Positions 37,313 through 46,938 of a stretch of 64,000 nt of DNA are shown here, piece by piece; within the stretch, counting starts at the first letter, position 1; the number at the start of each line of letters is the position of its first letter. Below the pieces are notes generated by a model. That model did not search any database. It saw only the letters and a program-made list of their open reading frames with translations, and had not been told where the DNA came from. The position numbers and the translations under genes were made by a program. The DNA comes from Guyparkeria sp. WRN-7 (GTDB taxonomy: Bacteria; Pseudomonadota; Gammaproteobacteria; Halothiobacillales; Halothiobacillaceae), in assembly GCF_001641825.1 (NCBI RefSeq), contig NZ_LRFH01000004.1:62001-126000 (forward strand), given 5' to 3'.

Positions 37313-38854
37313 ATGCCCATCGACCTCATCTCCGCCATCGACCGGCAGGCCCGTATCCGCCCGCAGGCGCATGCCCTGGGCGACCGGAAGCAGTGGCTGG
37401 ACTATGCGGAACTGGCCGGCCGCCTGCAGGGGGCTCGACGCTCCCTGCAGGCGCTCGATCTCACCGCCGGCGACCGGGTGGTGGTCTGGGCCGGCAAGTC
37501 GGTCGACACGGTCCTCTGGCTGCTGGCGATGCTCGCCGAGGACATCGTTCCCGCCCCGGCCCACCCCGGGCTAAGGCCCGAACAGGTCGACCACCAGCTC
37601 GCCCGCTGCGAGGCGCGCGGCCTGCTTGCCGACCGCCCTCGGCTGACGCAATACGAGCAGCGAGACATCGACGCCGCCTGGGGCTGGTGGCCCGCCGGCG
37701 CCGAGGCACCGCAGGCGCTGGCCGAACCCGCGTCGATAGACCCGCTGGCCGAGACGCATGACGAACGGCAGCCGGACCCGGATCGCCTGGCGATGCTGTT
37801 CTTCACCTCGGGCAGCACCGGCCTGCCCAAGGGCGTGATGGTCAGCGAGGGCAACCTCGACACCGGCACGCGCGTGGTCGCCGACTACCTCGGCCTGCGC
37901 CCGGATGACGTGATCGCCGCCATCCTGCCGCTGGCCTTCGACTACGGCTTCTCGCAGATCACCACGGGCCTGGCCAGCGGCGCGGCCGTCTACCTGGACG
38001 ACTACCTGCTGCCCGCCGACCTCAAGCGCCCGCTAGTGAGAGAGAAAGCGACGGTGTTCGCCGGCACGCCCGGTCTGCTGGTGCCGCTCTCCCAACAACC
38101 CTGGCTGGCCGATGCCCCGGCATTGCGCGTACTGACCAACTCCGGTGGGGCGTTACCGCTGGCCGCCGTCCGCCGACTGCGCGAGGCCCGCCCGGCAACC
38201 CAGCTCTTCCTGATGTACGGCCTGACCGAGGCCTTCCGCGCCACCTACCTGCCGCCCGACGAGGTCGATACCCAGCCGGGGGCCATCGGCTACCCGCTGG
38301 CCGACACGACCATCGGCCTGGTCGACGAGGAGGGCCGCCTGGTTGGGCCGGGCGAGAGCGGCGAGCTGGTTCAGGGTGGCCCGCTGGTGGCGCTGGGCTA
38401 CATCAACGATGCCGAGGCCACCGCCGCACGCTTCCGCACCCCGCCGGCGGGCTGGCCGGACCCGCAGGCCGAACGGGTGGTCTACAGCGGTGATCGCGTG
38501 CGCATGGACGAGGCGGGACGCATGCACTTCGAGGGGCGACTCGACGAGCAGATCAAGGTCGCCGGCTTTCGCATCAGCCCCGAGGAAATCGAATCAGTCG
38601 CACACGCCGCGTCCGGTGTCGAGGAGGCCGTCGCCTTGGGACTGCCCGATCCGGAGCGCGGCAACCAGCGACTGCAACTGCATGTCGCCCCGGCACAGGT
38701 CGATGCCGACGCGCTGCGCCGTCATATGCGGCTTCATCTGGCACCCTATCAGCAGCCGGCCGAGATCATCACGCATGCCGCCCTGCCCCGCTCGGCCAAC
38801 GGCAAGTTCGACCGCCAGGCATTGCTGAACCAGACACAGACGGAGGCGCACTGA
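37313..38854 (+). CDS. AMP-forming acyl ligase of the exosortase A-associated type
   Basis: This 513-residue ANL-superfamily adenylate former has the P-loop-like [10 protein letters not shown] at 165-174, [13 protein letters not shown] around 301-313, YSGDRV with Asp394, and catalytic Lys498 in RSANGKFD. It should activate a carboxylate as acyl-AMP and pass it to CoA or a carrier thiol. Its pairing with the next gene matches the ligase and decarboxylase known beside exosortase A/PEP-CTERM loci, but no exosortase or carrier protein is seen here. The start is the ATG at 37313; a longer open frame upstream (to 37133) runs into the aroC leader. The decarboxylase begins three bases after the stop. 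Confidence 0.82.
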   Translation: MPIDLISAIDRQARIRPQAHALGDRKQWLDYAELAGRLQGARRSLQALDLTAGDRVVVWAGKSVDTVLWLLAMLAEDIVPAPAHPGLRPEQVDHQLARCEARGLLADRPRLTQYEQRDIDAAWGWWPAGAEAPQALAEPASIDPLAETHDERQPDPDRLAMLFFTSGSTGLPKGVMVSEGNLDTGTRVVADYLGLRPDDVIAAILPLAFDYGFSQITTGLASGAAVYLDDYLLPADLKRPLVREKATVFAGTPGLLVPLSQQPWLADAPALRVLTNSGGALPLAAVRRLREARPATQLFLMYGLTEAFRATYLPPDEVDTQPGAIGYPLADTTIGLVDEEGRLVGPGESGELVQGGPLVALGYINDAEATAARFRTPPAGWPDPQAERVVYSGDRVRMDEAGRMHFEGRLDEQIKVAGFRISPEEIESVAHAASGVEEAVALGLPDPERGNQRLQLHVAPAQVDADALRRHMRLHLAPYQQPAEIITHAALPRSANGKFDRQALLNQTQTEAH

Positions 38855-38857
38855 CCC

Positions 38858-40144
38858 ATGGCGAAGCGCGACGCGATCGATCCCGCCAACGGCCACGAGG
38901 TGCTCGAGAACACGCTCGGACCACTGGCCGCATGCTGGGGCCGGGAAAACGGACATCTCGCCATCGATGGCCAGCCGCTTTCGAAGCGGATACCGCAGAC
39001 ACCGGCCTACCTCTACAGCCGGCGCTGCCTCGATGCCGCCGTCGCCTCGCTGCGGAGCGCCCTGCCCGAATCGATCGGCATTCACTACGCGATCAAGGCC
39101 AATCCCTTCCCGCCACTGCTGCGGCACATGGCCGGCCTGGTCGACGGCTTCGACTGCGCCTCGCTGACCGAAATGCAGCAGGCCAGCGAGGTGGCCGACT
39201 CGGGGCAGAAACTCTCGATCGCCGGCCCGGCCAAGTCGCGCGCCGAGCATCGCTTTGCGATCGAGAACGGCATCACCATCAACGCCGAGTCGGTGGGCGA
39301 ACTCGAACGGATCATGACCGCAGCCCGCCTGAGCGGACAGCGTGCGCGGGTCGCCCTGCGGGTCAATCCCCCCTTCGCCCTCAAGGGCTCCGGCATGCAC
39401 ATGGGCGGCGGTGCCCGGCCGTTCGGCATCGACAGCGAGGCCATCCCGGCGCTCCTCGAGCAGCGCGCGGCACTGGCCGAGGGCGGTATCGACCTGGTGG
39501 GGCTGCACCTGTTCGCCGGCTCGCAAAGCCTGGATATCGAGGCGATCGCCGCGACACTCGATGCCTGGACCGAACTGCTGCGCGACTGGCAGGACAGCAC
39601 CGGCTACACCCCGGGGGAACTGATCATCGGCCCCGGGCTGGGCGTGGCCTACCATCCCGGAGATCGTCCGCTGGATCTCGACACTCTGGCCCCGGCGTTT
39701 GCTCGTCTCGGCGAGGCGCTTTCCGCTCTGGGCGAGAACGGCGGCACGAACATCGACACCCGCCTGGAGCTGGGCCGTTTCCTGGTCGCCGCCGCCGGTG
39801 TCTATCTCACGCGCGTGGTCGACCGCAAGGTCTCGCGGGGGACCACCTATCTCGTCTGCGACGGCGGCATGCATCACCACCTCGCCCTGTCCGGCAATCT
39901 CGGCGCGGTGCTGCGACGCAACTGGCCGCTGGTGGCGGCCGATCACCTCGACGACGCGGCCAGCGAAACCGTGGATCTCGCCGGCCCGCTGTGTACGCCC
40001 CTGGACGTGCTGGGCAAGAAGCAGTCGCTGCCGCCGCTCGCACCCGGCGACTGGATTGCCGTGCTGCAGTCGGGCGCGTACGGGGCATCGGCCTCGCCCG
40101 GCGCCTTCCTTTCGAGGGACGCGGCAATGGAATTCCTGGTGTGA
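38858..40144 (+). CDS. PLP-dependent decarboxylase, exosortase A-associated type (DAP/ornithine decarboxylase fold III)
   Basis: This 428-residue fold III PLP enzyme has Lys80 in HYAIKANP as the PLP lysine and GSGMHMGGGARPFGID. GPGLGVAYHPGD and CTPLD, with Cys379 replacing the usual CESGD cysteine motif, follow. YGASASPGAFLS ends the fold. It should decarboxylate an amino acid; the substrate is unknown. In exosortase-linked loci the same pair is thought to feed a modified polysaccharide or small molecule. It lies between the ligase (3-base gap) and the HD-GYP gene (GTGA overlap). Confidence 0.83.
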   Translation: MAKRDAIDPANGHEVLENTLGPLAACWGRENGHLAIDGQPLSKRIPQTPAYLYSRRCLDAAVASLRSALPESIGIHYAIKANPFPPLLRHMAGLVDGFDCASLTEMQQASEVADSGQKLSIAGPAKSRAEHRFAIENGITINAESVGELERIMTAARLSGQRARVALRVNPPFALKGSGMHMGGGARPFGIDSEAIPALLEQRAALAEGGIDLVGLHLFAGSQSLDIEAIAATLDAWTELLRDWQDSTGYTPGELIIGPGLGVAYHPGDRPLDLDTLAPAFARLGEALSALGENGGTNIDTRLELGRFLVAAAGVYLTRVVDRKVSRGTTYLVCDGGMHHHLALSGNLGAVLRRNWPLVAADHLDDAASETVDLAGPLCTPLDVLGKKQSLPPLAPGDWIAVLQSGAYGASASPGAFLSRDAAMEFLV

Positions 40145-41328
40145 CCACCGCCCGCGCCGCCGCCCGGCCGGATGCCGGTCGACACTTCCAGCGTTTTCTC
40201 CTGGTCAGCGCGGCGTTGCTGATTCTCTCCCTGCTCGCCAACCTGGTCATCGACCGGCCGGTCTTCTCGCTGATCCACGCCCTGATGCTCGCGGCGGTGG
40301 GACTGAGCGCCTGGATCGAGCGGTACTGGGGCTGGCGCGTGGCCAAGCGCTGGTTTCTCGGCGCGCTGATGCCCTACCTGCTCAGTTTCGCCTTCGTCGG
40401 CCAGCACCAGAGCTTCGACATCCTCTGGATGCTGCTCTTCCCGCCGATTGCCGCCTTCCTGGTCGAGCGCCCGCGCAGCCTGATCGGCTGGGATGCGGCA
40501 TTCCTCTCGCTGGTGACGCTCACCTATACGCTCCACTGGACGCGCATCCTCCCGCTGGAATACAGCGACATTGCCCTGGGCAGCCAGTTGACCGCGCTGT
40601 TCTTCCTCGCGGTGATCAGCTGGTTCATGCAGGGATACAAGGCGCGGCTGGCCGACATGCAGCAGGCCTTCCAGGCACAACTGGAACGCCAGGTCGACGA
40701 CGGTGTGCAACGCATCCGCGGACTGAACCGCGAGCTGGAATCCACCCAGACCGACCTGGTCCGCCTGCTGGGCGAGCTGTGCGAGGCGCGCTCGGAAGAG
40801 ACCGGCAACCACGTCGCCCGGGTCGCCGCCTATGCCCGGCACCTGGCCGAGCTCGCCGGCCTGCCCGACGAGCACGTCACCGCGATCCATCAGGCCGCGC
40901 CATTGCACGACGTCGGCAAGATCGCCATTCCCGACCGGATACTGAACAAGCCAGGCCGTCTGACCGACGAGGAATTCCGCGAGATGCAGTCGCACACCCA
41001 CCTGGGCCACGGCATCCTCAAGGCGTCCGGACGGCCTCTGCTACAGGCCGCAGCGACCATCGCCCACGAACACCACGAGCGCTGGGACGGCAATGGCTAC
41101 CCGCGCGGCCTGTCGGGCGAGACCATCTCGATCGAGGGGCGGCTGGTGGCGATCGCCGACGTGTTCGATGCCCTGTCCTTCGAACGCGCCTACAAGCCGG
41201 CCTGGGAGGACGAGCGGATACGCGAGCTGTTCGCCGCCGAGCGCGGCCGCCAGTTCGACCCCGCACTGACGGACCTGTTCCTGGCCAACTACGACGCGTT
41301 CATTCGACTGCGCGACGGCGTCGGCTGA
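40141..41328 (+). CDS. Membrane-anchored HD-GYP phosphodiesterase
   Basis: The GTG start overlaps the decarboxylase stop; 395 residues. About five N-terminal membrane helices (about 20-36, 42-58, 70-86, 93-107, 115-165) precede a coiled coil (about 168-212). An HD-GYP domain follows with HD at 256-257 (LHDVGKIAIPD), HEHHERWDGNGYP with GYP at 319-321, and IADVFDALS. The signature residues for cyclic-di-GMP hydrolysis are present. No receiver domain is seen, so the membrane part may be the sensor. Coupling to the ligase/decarboxylase pair suggests that c-di-GMP turnover is tied to the pair's product. Confidence 0.9.
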   Translation: MTTARAAARPDAGRHFQRFLLVSAALLILSLLANLVIDRPVFSLIHALMLAAVGLSAWIERYWGWRVAKRWFLGALMPYLLSFAFVGQHQSFDILWMLLFPPIAAFLVERPRSLIGWDAAFLSLVTLTYTLHWTRILPLEYSDIALGSQLTALFFLAVISWFMQGYKARLADMQQAFQAQLERQVDDGVQRIRGLNRELESTQTDLVRLLGELCEARSEETGNHVARVAAYARHLAELAGLPDEHVTAIHQAAPLHDVGKIAIPDRILNKPGRLTDEEFREMQSHTHLGHGILKASGRPLLQAAATIAHEHHERWDGNGYPRGLSGETISIEGRLVAIADVFDALSFERAYKPAWEDERIRELFAAERGRQFDPALTDLFLANYDAFIRLRDGVG

Positions 41329-41334
41329 GCCGCT

Positions 41335-41979
41335 TCAGCCAGGCGTGTCGGGGAAACAGAGGCGCCGGACCGGGGCAAAGGAGCGGCGGTGGATGGGGCT
41401 GGGGCCCAGCTCGGCGAGGGCCGCGAGATGGGCCGGGGTGGGGTAACCCTTGTGCCGGGCCAGCCCGTACCCGGGGTGCTCGGCGTCCAGGGCAACGATC
41501 TGGCGATCACGTGACACCTTGGCCAGTATCGAGGCCGCGGCGATGGCCGGATCGGAGGCATCACCACCCACCAGCGCCCGGCCGAGCACCGGCAGCTCCG
41601 GGCAGCGATTGCCGTCGATGTGCGCCCGGTCGAGGGCGTGACCGTCATCCAGCAACGAGAGCACGGCCCGGCGCATGGCGAGCATGGAGGCATGCAGGAT
41701 GTTGATCTCGTCGATCTCGGCCACGCTCGCCTCGGCGATCGCCCAGCCGGCGGCCCGCTCGCGGATCTCGTCGAACAGGGCCTCGCGACGGGCCTCCGTC
41801 AGCTTCTTGGAGTCGTCCAGGAGACGAATCGATCGGGCCGGATCGAGGATCACCGCCGCGGCGACCACCGGGCCGGCCAGCGGGCCGCGTCCGGCCTCGT
41901 CGACACCGCAGTAGCAGCCGGCGGCGTCCAGATCGTCAAACAGGTCCGCTTGCGGCATACTCGCGCTCATCGTCATCAC
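41335..41979 (-). CDS. rnhB: Ribonuclease HII
   Basis: This protein of up to 214 residues has [27 protein letters not shown] and the C-terminal HRRSFAPV. It removes misincorporated ribonucleotides. Possible starts are GTG 41979, ATG 41976 and ATG 41970; none has a strong site. In many gammaproteobacteria rnhB directly follows lpxB on the same strand; here the two are divergent, 24 bases apart, so lpxB promoter elements must lie inside rnhB. Confidence 0.94.
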   Translation of the reverse strand: MMTMSASMPQADLFDDLDAAGCYCGVDEAGRGPLAGPVVAAAVILDPARSIRLLDDSKKLTEARREALFDEIRERAAGWAIAEASVAEIDEINILHASMLAMRRAVLSLLDDGHALDRAHIDGNRCPELPVLGRALVGGDASDPAIAAASILAKVSRDRQIVALDAEHPGYGLARHKGYPTPAHLAALAELGPSPIHRRSFAPVRRLCFPDTPG

Positions 41980-42003
41980 TCATCTTGCTGCAGGGAGGCC
42001 AGC

Positions 42004-43179
42004 TTGAATTCATCGACGCACCAACCGCAGATCCTCATCGCCGCCGGCGAGGCCTCTGGCGACATGTACGCCGCCGAGCTGATGCCCCGCCTGAAGGAAC
42101 GCCTCCCGGGGCTCACCGCCTTCGGCCTGGGTGGCGCCCAGTCGCGCGCTGCCGGCATCGACACCATCGTCGACATGGACCAGGTCTCGGTGATGGGCCT
42201 GGTCGAGGTGCTCCGTCATTACGGCCAGCTTCGAGCGGCGATGACCACGCTGGTCGAGGCCCTTGATCAGCGGCGGCCGGATCTGGTCATCGTGATCGAT
42301 TTCCAGGAATTCAACCAGCGCCTGGCCAAGGAGGCCAAGGCACGCGGCATCCCGGTGCTGTTCTTCGTCGCGCCGCAGGTCTGGGCCTGGCGCCCGAACC
42401 GCGCCAAACACTTCAACCGCTATGCCGACCAGCTGGCCGTGCTGTTCGATTTCGAGGTACCGCTGTTCGCCCGCCACGGCCTGCCGACCACCCATGTCGG
42501 CCATCCGTTGATCGACCTGATCGACCGCGAGGCGCCCGATCGCTCGACCGCGCGCACCGCCCTGTCGCTGGGGACGGACGAGACCATCGTCGGCCTGCTG
42601 CCCGGCAGTCGCCGCGGCGAGATCGAGCGGCTGCTGCCGGTGTTTCTCGAGACGGCCGAACGCCTGCTGACCACCGACCCCGATCGTCGTTTTCTCGTTC
42701 CTCGCGCCGGCTCCATCGACGCCGAGTGGCTCGCCACACAGATCGATGCGGCCGACCTCTCGGATGCACTGCGCGCTCGGCTGACCGTCACCGACGCCGG
42801 TGCCCGTCAGGTAATGGCCGCGAGTGACGCGCTGCTGGTTGCCAGCGGCACCGCCACCCTCGAAGCCGCCCTGATCGGCACGCCCCAGGTGATCGCCTAT
42901 CGCAGCAACGCGCTGACCTACGCGCTCGCAAAGCGCCTGGTACGGGTCGAGCACGTCGGCCTGCCGAACGTCATCCTCGGTCATGCCGCGGTCCCGGAAC
43001 GTATCCAGCAGGAGGCGACCCCGACGCGACTGGCCCCCGACCTCGAGGCCATCCTCAGTCGCCGTGGGGCCCGGGCGCAGAAGGCCGAGCTCGGGGAAAT
43101 CCGCGAGCGGCTAGGCGCCGGCGGCGCACTCGACCGCCTCGCCGATCTCGCCGCCCGGGTGCTAGCGGGGCGGGCCTAG
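42004..43179 (+). CDS. lpxB: Lipid-A-disaccharide synthase
   Basis: This 391-residue glycosyltransferase family 19 enzyme joins UDP-2,3-diacylglucosamine to lipid X. The start is TTG at 42004 with GGGAGG six bases upstream; the frame is open much further back, but only as a shadow of rnhB. Motifs: IAAGEASGDMYAAELM, VMGLVEVLRHY, FFVAPQVWAWRPNR, LPGSRRGEI and LVASGTATLEAAL. Its TAG stop is shared with the fumC stop in CTAG on the other strand. Confidence 0.94.
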   Translation: MNSSTHQPQILIAAGEASGDMYAAELMPRLKERLPGLTAFGLGGAQSRAAGIDTIVDMDQVSVMGLVEVLRHYGQLRAAMTTLVEALDQRRPDLVIVIDFQEFNQRLAKEAKARGIPVLFFVAPQVWAWRPNRAKHFNRYADQLAVLFDFEVPLFARHGLPTTHVGHPLIDLIDREAPDRSTARTALSLGTDETIVGLLPGSRRGEIERLLPVFLETAERLLTTDPDRRFLVPRAGSIDAEWLATQIDAADLSDALRARLTVTDAGARQVMAASDALLVASGTATLEAALIGTPQVIAYRSNALTYALAKRLVRVEHVGLPNVILGHAAVPERIQQEATPTRLAPDLEAILSRRGARAQKAELGEIRERLGAGGALDRLADLAARVLAGRA

Positions 43180-44570
43180 TCCCCGCCGGTGAGGCGGCGC
43201 GGGTCCAGCAGGTCGGTCAGCGTCGCCTCGTCGAGATCCGTCATCTCGCGCGCCACGTCGATCACCGCCCGCCCCTCGGCGTAGGCCCGTTTGGCAATCG
43301 CCGCGCCGGCCTCGTAGCCGATCACCGGATTCAAGGCCGTGACCAGGATCGGGTTGGCGGCGAGATCGCGCTCGATCCGTTCCCGGTTGACGGTGAAGCC
43401 GGCGATCGCCTTGTCGGCCAGGAGCCGCGAGGCGTTCGCCGCCAGGGTGATCATCTCGTCGAGGTTCGCCGCCACCAGCGGGAACATCACGTTGAGCTCG
43501 AAGTTACCCGACTGGGCCGCCATGGCGATGGCCTGATCCAGCCCCTGGACCTGCACGGCGACCATCGCCGCCGATTCCGGCACCACCGGGTTGACCTTGC
43601 CCGGCATGATCGAGCTTCCTGGCTGCAACGCCGGCAGGCTGATCTCGCCCAGCCCGGCCAGCGGGCCGCTGTTCATCCAGCGCAGGTCGTTGGCGAGCTT
43701 GTGCAGGAAGGCCGCCACGCCGCGCAGGGCCGAACTCAGTGCAAGCGAGTCGTCCTGGACGCTCATGCCGGCGGCCGGTTGCGACAGCAGGGTGAACGGG
43801 CGCTCCCGCTCGAGCGAGCGGTTCAGCGCCTCGACGGCGGCCGCGGCAAACCCCTGCGGGGCGTTGAGGCCGGTGCCCACGGCCGTGCCGCCCAGCGGCA
43901 GGGCGAGATTGCGGTCACGCGCCTGTTCCAGGGAAAGGCGCCAGCCGCGCAGCTGCTCGACGTAGCCCTCGATCACCTGGTCGAAGCGGATGGGGGTCGC
44001 GTCCATCAGGTGCGTCCGCCCGGTCTTGACCACGTCGCGGAGCTCGCCGGCCCGGCCCAGCAGCACCGTCTCCAGGTGTGCCAGCGCCGGCAGCATGTCG
44101 TTCTCGACGCGCTGCACCGACATCACGCGGATGGCGCTCGGCACCATGTCGTTGGAGCTCTGGCTCATGTTGACGTGATCATTGGGATGCACGTCCGCAT
44201 CGCCGGACAGGTGGGCGATCACCTCGTTGACGTTCATGTTGCTCGAGGTGCCCGAGCCGGTCTGATAGACGTCGACCGGGAAGGCCTCGCGGAACCGCCC
44301 TTCCGCCAGCCCGCTCACCAGGCGCCCGGCCACGCTCGCGATCGCGTCGGCACGAGTGGCGTCGAGTGCACCGATCTGCTGATTGCCGCGCGCGCAGGCC
44401 GCCTTGATGCGGCAGAGCGCGTCGATGAAGGCGACCGGCATGGGTCGGCCGCTGACCGGGAAGTTGTCAACGGCGCGCTGGGTCTGCGGGCCGTAGAGCG
44501 CATCGGCGGGCAACCGCACCTCGCCCAGGCTGTCGTGCTCGATGCGTTCGGCGGGATTGGTGGCAGTCAT
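43176..44570 (-). CDS. fumC: Fumarate hydratase, class II
   Basis: This 464-residue, Fe-S-independent fumarase has TGSGTSSNMNVNEV, HPNDHVNMSQSSND, GGTAVGTG and the family signature GSSIMPGKVNPV. It works in the TCA cycle. It lies between lpxA and lpxB, where a lipid A gene set is normally continuous. It is 60 bases downstream of lpxA on the same strand, so it may be read through from the envelope operon. Confidence 0.94.
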   Translation of the reverse strand: MTATNPAERIEHDSLGEVRLPADALYGPQTQRAVDNFPVSGRPMPVAFIDALCRIKAACARGNQQIGALDATRADAIASVAGRLVSGLAEGRFREAFPVDVYQTGSGTSSNMNVNEVIAHLSGDADVHPNDHVNMSQSSNDMVPSAIRVMSVQRVENDMLPALAHLETVLLGRAGELRDVVKTGRTHLMDATPIRFDQVIEGYVEQLRGWRLSLEQARDRNLALPLGGTAVGTGLNAPQGFAAAAVEALNRSLERERPFTLLSQPAAGMSVQDDSLALSSALRGVAAFLHKLANDLRWMNSGPLAGLGEISLPALQPGSSIMPGKVNPVVPESAAMVAVQVQGLDQAIAMAAQSGNFELNVMFPLVAANLDEMITLAANASRLLADKAIAGFTVNRERIERDLAANPILVTALNPVIGYEAGAAIAKRAYAEGRAVIDVAREMTDLDEATLTDLLDPRRLTGGD

Positions 44571-44630
44571 GGTGTCGGAACGGTCAGAGGTGGAAACGGA
44601 ATGGCGGGGTCGCGACGCGCCCCGTCGACA

Positions 44631-45398
44631 TCAGCGCGTGATGCCGCGGTCGCTTTCGCGGATGAAGTCGAGCATCTCGGCGAGTGCCGGTTCGGTCTCG
44701 GCGGCCTGCTCGAACTCGGTCCAGGCGAGATCGTCGCCCTGGCGCTTGACCAGCTGGCGGAAGCAGCGGTTGAGCAGCGTGATGGTCTCCTGCGAGAAAC
44801 CGCGCCGCTTGAGGCCCTCCTTGTTCAGGCCGATGGCACGCGCCCGGGCTCCGTCCGCCATGACGAAGGGCACCACGTCCTTGGAAACCTTGGAGAACCC
44901 GCCAATGAAGGCATGCGGGCCGATGTGGCAGAACTGATGCGCCACGGCGAATCCGCCGAAGATGGCGTACTCGCCCACCTCGACATGGCCGGCCAGCGAG
45001 GCGGCATTGGCAAGGATGACGTGGTCGCCGACCAGGCAGTCGTGGGCGACGTGCGCATAGGCCATCACCAGGATGTCGGAGCCCAGTCGGGTCAGTCCGC
45101 CGCCACCACCCGTGCCACGGTGGATGGTGGAGAATTCGCGGATGCGGTTGCGGTCGCCGATCTCGAGAAAGGTCCGCTCACCGGCGTACTTGAGGTCCTG
45201 CGGCACCTCGCCGACGACGGCATGACTGAAGATGTGGTTGTCTTCGCCGATGCGGCAAGGTCCCTTGATCACGGCGTGCGACTCGACGACCGTGTTGGCG
45301 CCGATCTCGACCTCGCCCTCGATGATGGCAAAGGGGCCGACCGACACGCTCTCGTGCAGCCGTGCCTCGTCGCTGATGATCGCGGTCGAATGAATCAC
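44631..45398 (-). CDS. lpxA: UDP-N-acetylglucosamine acyltransferase LpxA
   Basis: The GTG at 45398 overlaps the fabZ stop (GTGA); 255 residues. It is a left-handed beta-helix acyltransferase with hexapeptide repeats, starting VIHSTAIISDEA. The catalytic His is in YAHVAHDCLVG. It performs the first step of lipid A synthesis. The order lpxD-fabZ-lpxA is kept. Confidence 0.95.
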   Translation of the reverse strand: MIHSTAIISDEARLHESVSVGPFAIIEGEVEIGANTVVESHAVIKGPCRIGEDNHIFSHAVVGEVPQDLKYAGERTFLEIGDRNRIREFSTIHRGTGGGGGLTRLGSDILVMAYAHVAHDCLVGDHVILANAASLAGHVEVGEYAIFGGFAVAHQFCHIGPHAFIGGFSKVSKDVVPFVMADGARARAIGLNKEGLKRRGFSQETITLLNRCFRQLVKRQGDDLAWTEFEQAAETEPALAEMLDFIRESDRGITR

Positions 45399-45853
45399 TC
45401 GGTCACTTCCTTGGCCACGCACTTGACCGTTGCCCGGGCGGCGAGCTCGTCGCCCACGCGCGCCTCGCAGTTGAAGATACCCATGCCGCGCGCCATGCGC
45501 TTGATCTCGACGCGGATGGTCAACTGATCACCCGGCTCGACCATGCGACGGAAGGTGACGTCGTCCAGGCCCACCAGCATGTAGAGCGCGTCATCCTTGG
45601 GCCCGCCGCCGTTGCTGCGGAAGGCGAGCACGCCGGTGGCCTGCGCCATCGCCTCGGCCACCAGCACGCCGGGCATGATCGGGCGGACCGGGAAGTGACC
45701 CTGGAAGAACGGTTCGTTGAATGTGACGTTCTTGATCGCCACCAGATACTCGTCGGGTGCCCAATCCACCACACGGTCGATCAGCAGGAACGGGTAGCGG
45801 TGCGGCAGGAGCTCCATGATCTCCTGCACGTTCATGATGTTGTCTTCGCTCAC
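45395..45853 (-). CDS. fabZ: 3-hydroxyacyl-ACP dehydratase FabZ
   Basis: This 152-residue hot-dog-fold dehydratase has LPHRYPFLLIDRV with the catalytic His and HFPVRPIMPGVLVAEAMAQ with the catalytic Glu. It supplies unsaturated/saturated acyl-ACP for fatty acids and competes with LpxA for hydroxyacyl-ACP. The GTG start overlaps the lpxD stop (GTGA). Confidence 0.95.
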   Translation of the reverse strand: MSEDNIMNVQEIMELLPHRYPFLLIDRVVDWAPDEYLVAIKNVTFNEPFFQGHFPVRPIMPGVLVAEAMAQATGVLAFRSNGGGPKDDALYMLVGLDDVTFRRMVEPGDQLTIRVEIKRMARGMGIFNCEARVGDELAARATVKCVAKEVTE

Positions 45854-46917
45854 GAGTCTTCCTCACGCGTCGGCGCGTCGCCGAGCTGTTTTTCCAGTTG
45901 TTTTACCCGGCGCGCCAGCCGGTCGAGTTGTTTGAAGCGCGCGGCATTGCGGTGCCAGCGCTCGTTGCTGTCCAGCGGGGTACCGGCGGAGTACACGCCC
46001 GGCCGGTGAATCGAACGGGTAACCATCGACATCCCGGTGATGTGGACGTTGTCCGCCAGCGAGAGATGCCCGGCCAGGCCGACACCGCCCCCGAGGGTGC
46101 AGTGGCGACCGACCTCGCTGGAGCCGGCCAGGCCAGCGCAGCCGGCAACCGCCGAGTGCTCGCCAATGCGCACGTTGTGCGCGATCTGGATCAGGTTATC
46201 CAGTTTGACCCCGTCGTCGATCACGGTGTCGTCGAGCGCCCCACGATCGATGGTGGTGTTCGCTCCGATATCCACATCGTTGCCGATCACCACGCGCCCC
46301 ACCTGCGGCACCCGCCGCCAGGCACCCTGGTCCTGGGCGAGCCCGAAACCGTCGGAGCCGATCACCACACCCGGCTGGAGCACGCAACGCGCCCCGATGA
46401 CGCTGTCGTCCAGCACGGTCACGCGGGCGAGCAGGCGTGTCTCGGCGCCGATGATGACATTGCCTCCGACCATGCAGCCGGGGCCGATCTCCGCCCCTGC
46501 CTCGATCCGGCAGCCCGCACCGACAACGCTCTGCGGCCCGATGCTTACGCTTGGATCGATGTCGGCATCATCGGCCACCACCGCTGTCGGGTGGATGCCC
46601 GGCGTCGGCGTCGGGCGCGCGTACAGTCGGTCAAGCGTATGGGCGAAGGCAAGCCGCGGGTCGCCGACGACGATGGCCGGCACGCCGGCTGGCAGACTCG
46701 CGCGACCGGCCTCGTTGGTAATCACCAACCCGGCGCGTGTCTGCGCCGCCACACTGGCCGTCTTGCGATCGCCGTCGTAGTAGGCCACTTCGCTGCCGTC
46801 AGCCGAGGCCAACGAGGCCGCCCCCGTGATACGGGTAGCGGCCTCGTCGGTCACTGCGGCGTCGAGCCAGGCGGCGATTTCGCCCGGGGTCGCGCTCGTG
46901 CTGGCGGGAATGCTCAC
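45850..46917 (-). CDS. lpxD: UDP-3-O-(3-hydroxyacyl)glucosamine N-acyltransferase LpxD
   Basis: This 355-residue protein has an N-terminal uridine-binding domain, then a beta-helix of hexapeptide repeats. The catalytic His is in LIQIAHNVRIGEH, and a C-terminal helical segment (KQLDRLARRVKQLEKQL) ends it. It adds the N-linked acyl chain in lipid A. The start is GTG. Confidence 0.94.
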   Translation of the reverse strand: MSIPASTSATPGEIAAWLDAAVTDEAATRITGAASLASADGSEVAYYDGDRKTASVAAQTRAGLVITNEAGRASLPAGVPAIVVGDPRLAFAHTLDRLYARPTPTPGIHPTAVVADDADIDPSVSIGPQSVVGAGCRIEAGAEIGPGCMVGGNVIIGAETRLLARVTVLDDSVIGARCVLQPGVVIGSDGFGLAQDQGAWRRVPQVGRVVIGNDVDIGANTTIDRGALDDTVIDDGVKLDNLIQIAHNVRIGEHSAVAGCAGLAGSSEVGRHCTLGGGVGLAGHLSLADNVHITGMSMVTRSIHRPGVYSAGTPLDSNERWHRNAARFKQLDRLARRVKQLEKQLGDAPTREEDS

Positions 46918-46938
46918 CGTGACTCCAGCCCCGGCCGA

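Noticed and set aside
38932-40140. In-frame upstream extension of the HD-GYP gene through the decarboxylase
   Set aside because: The translated residues are Arg/Pro-rich frame-shadow of the decarboxylase; the GTG at 40141 starts the real protein.
41620-42003. Upstream extension of LpxB to 41620
   Set aside because: It is antisense to rnhB and unlike LpxB; the TTG at 42004 with GGGAGG gives the family start.
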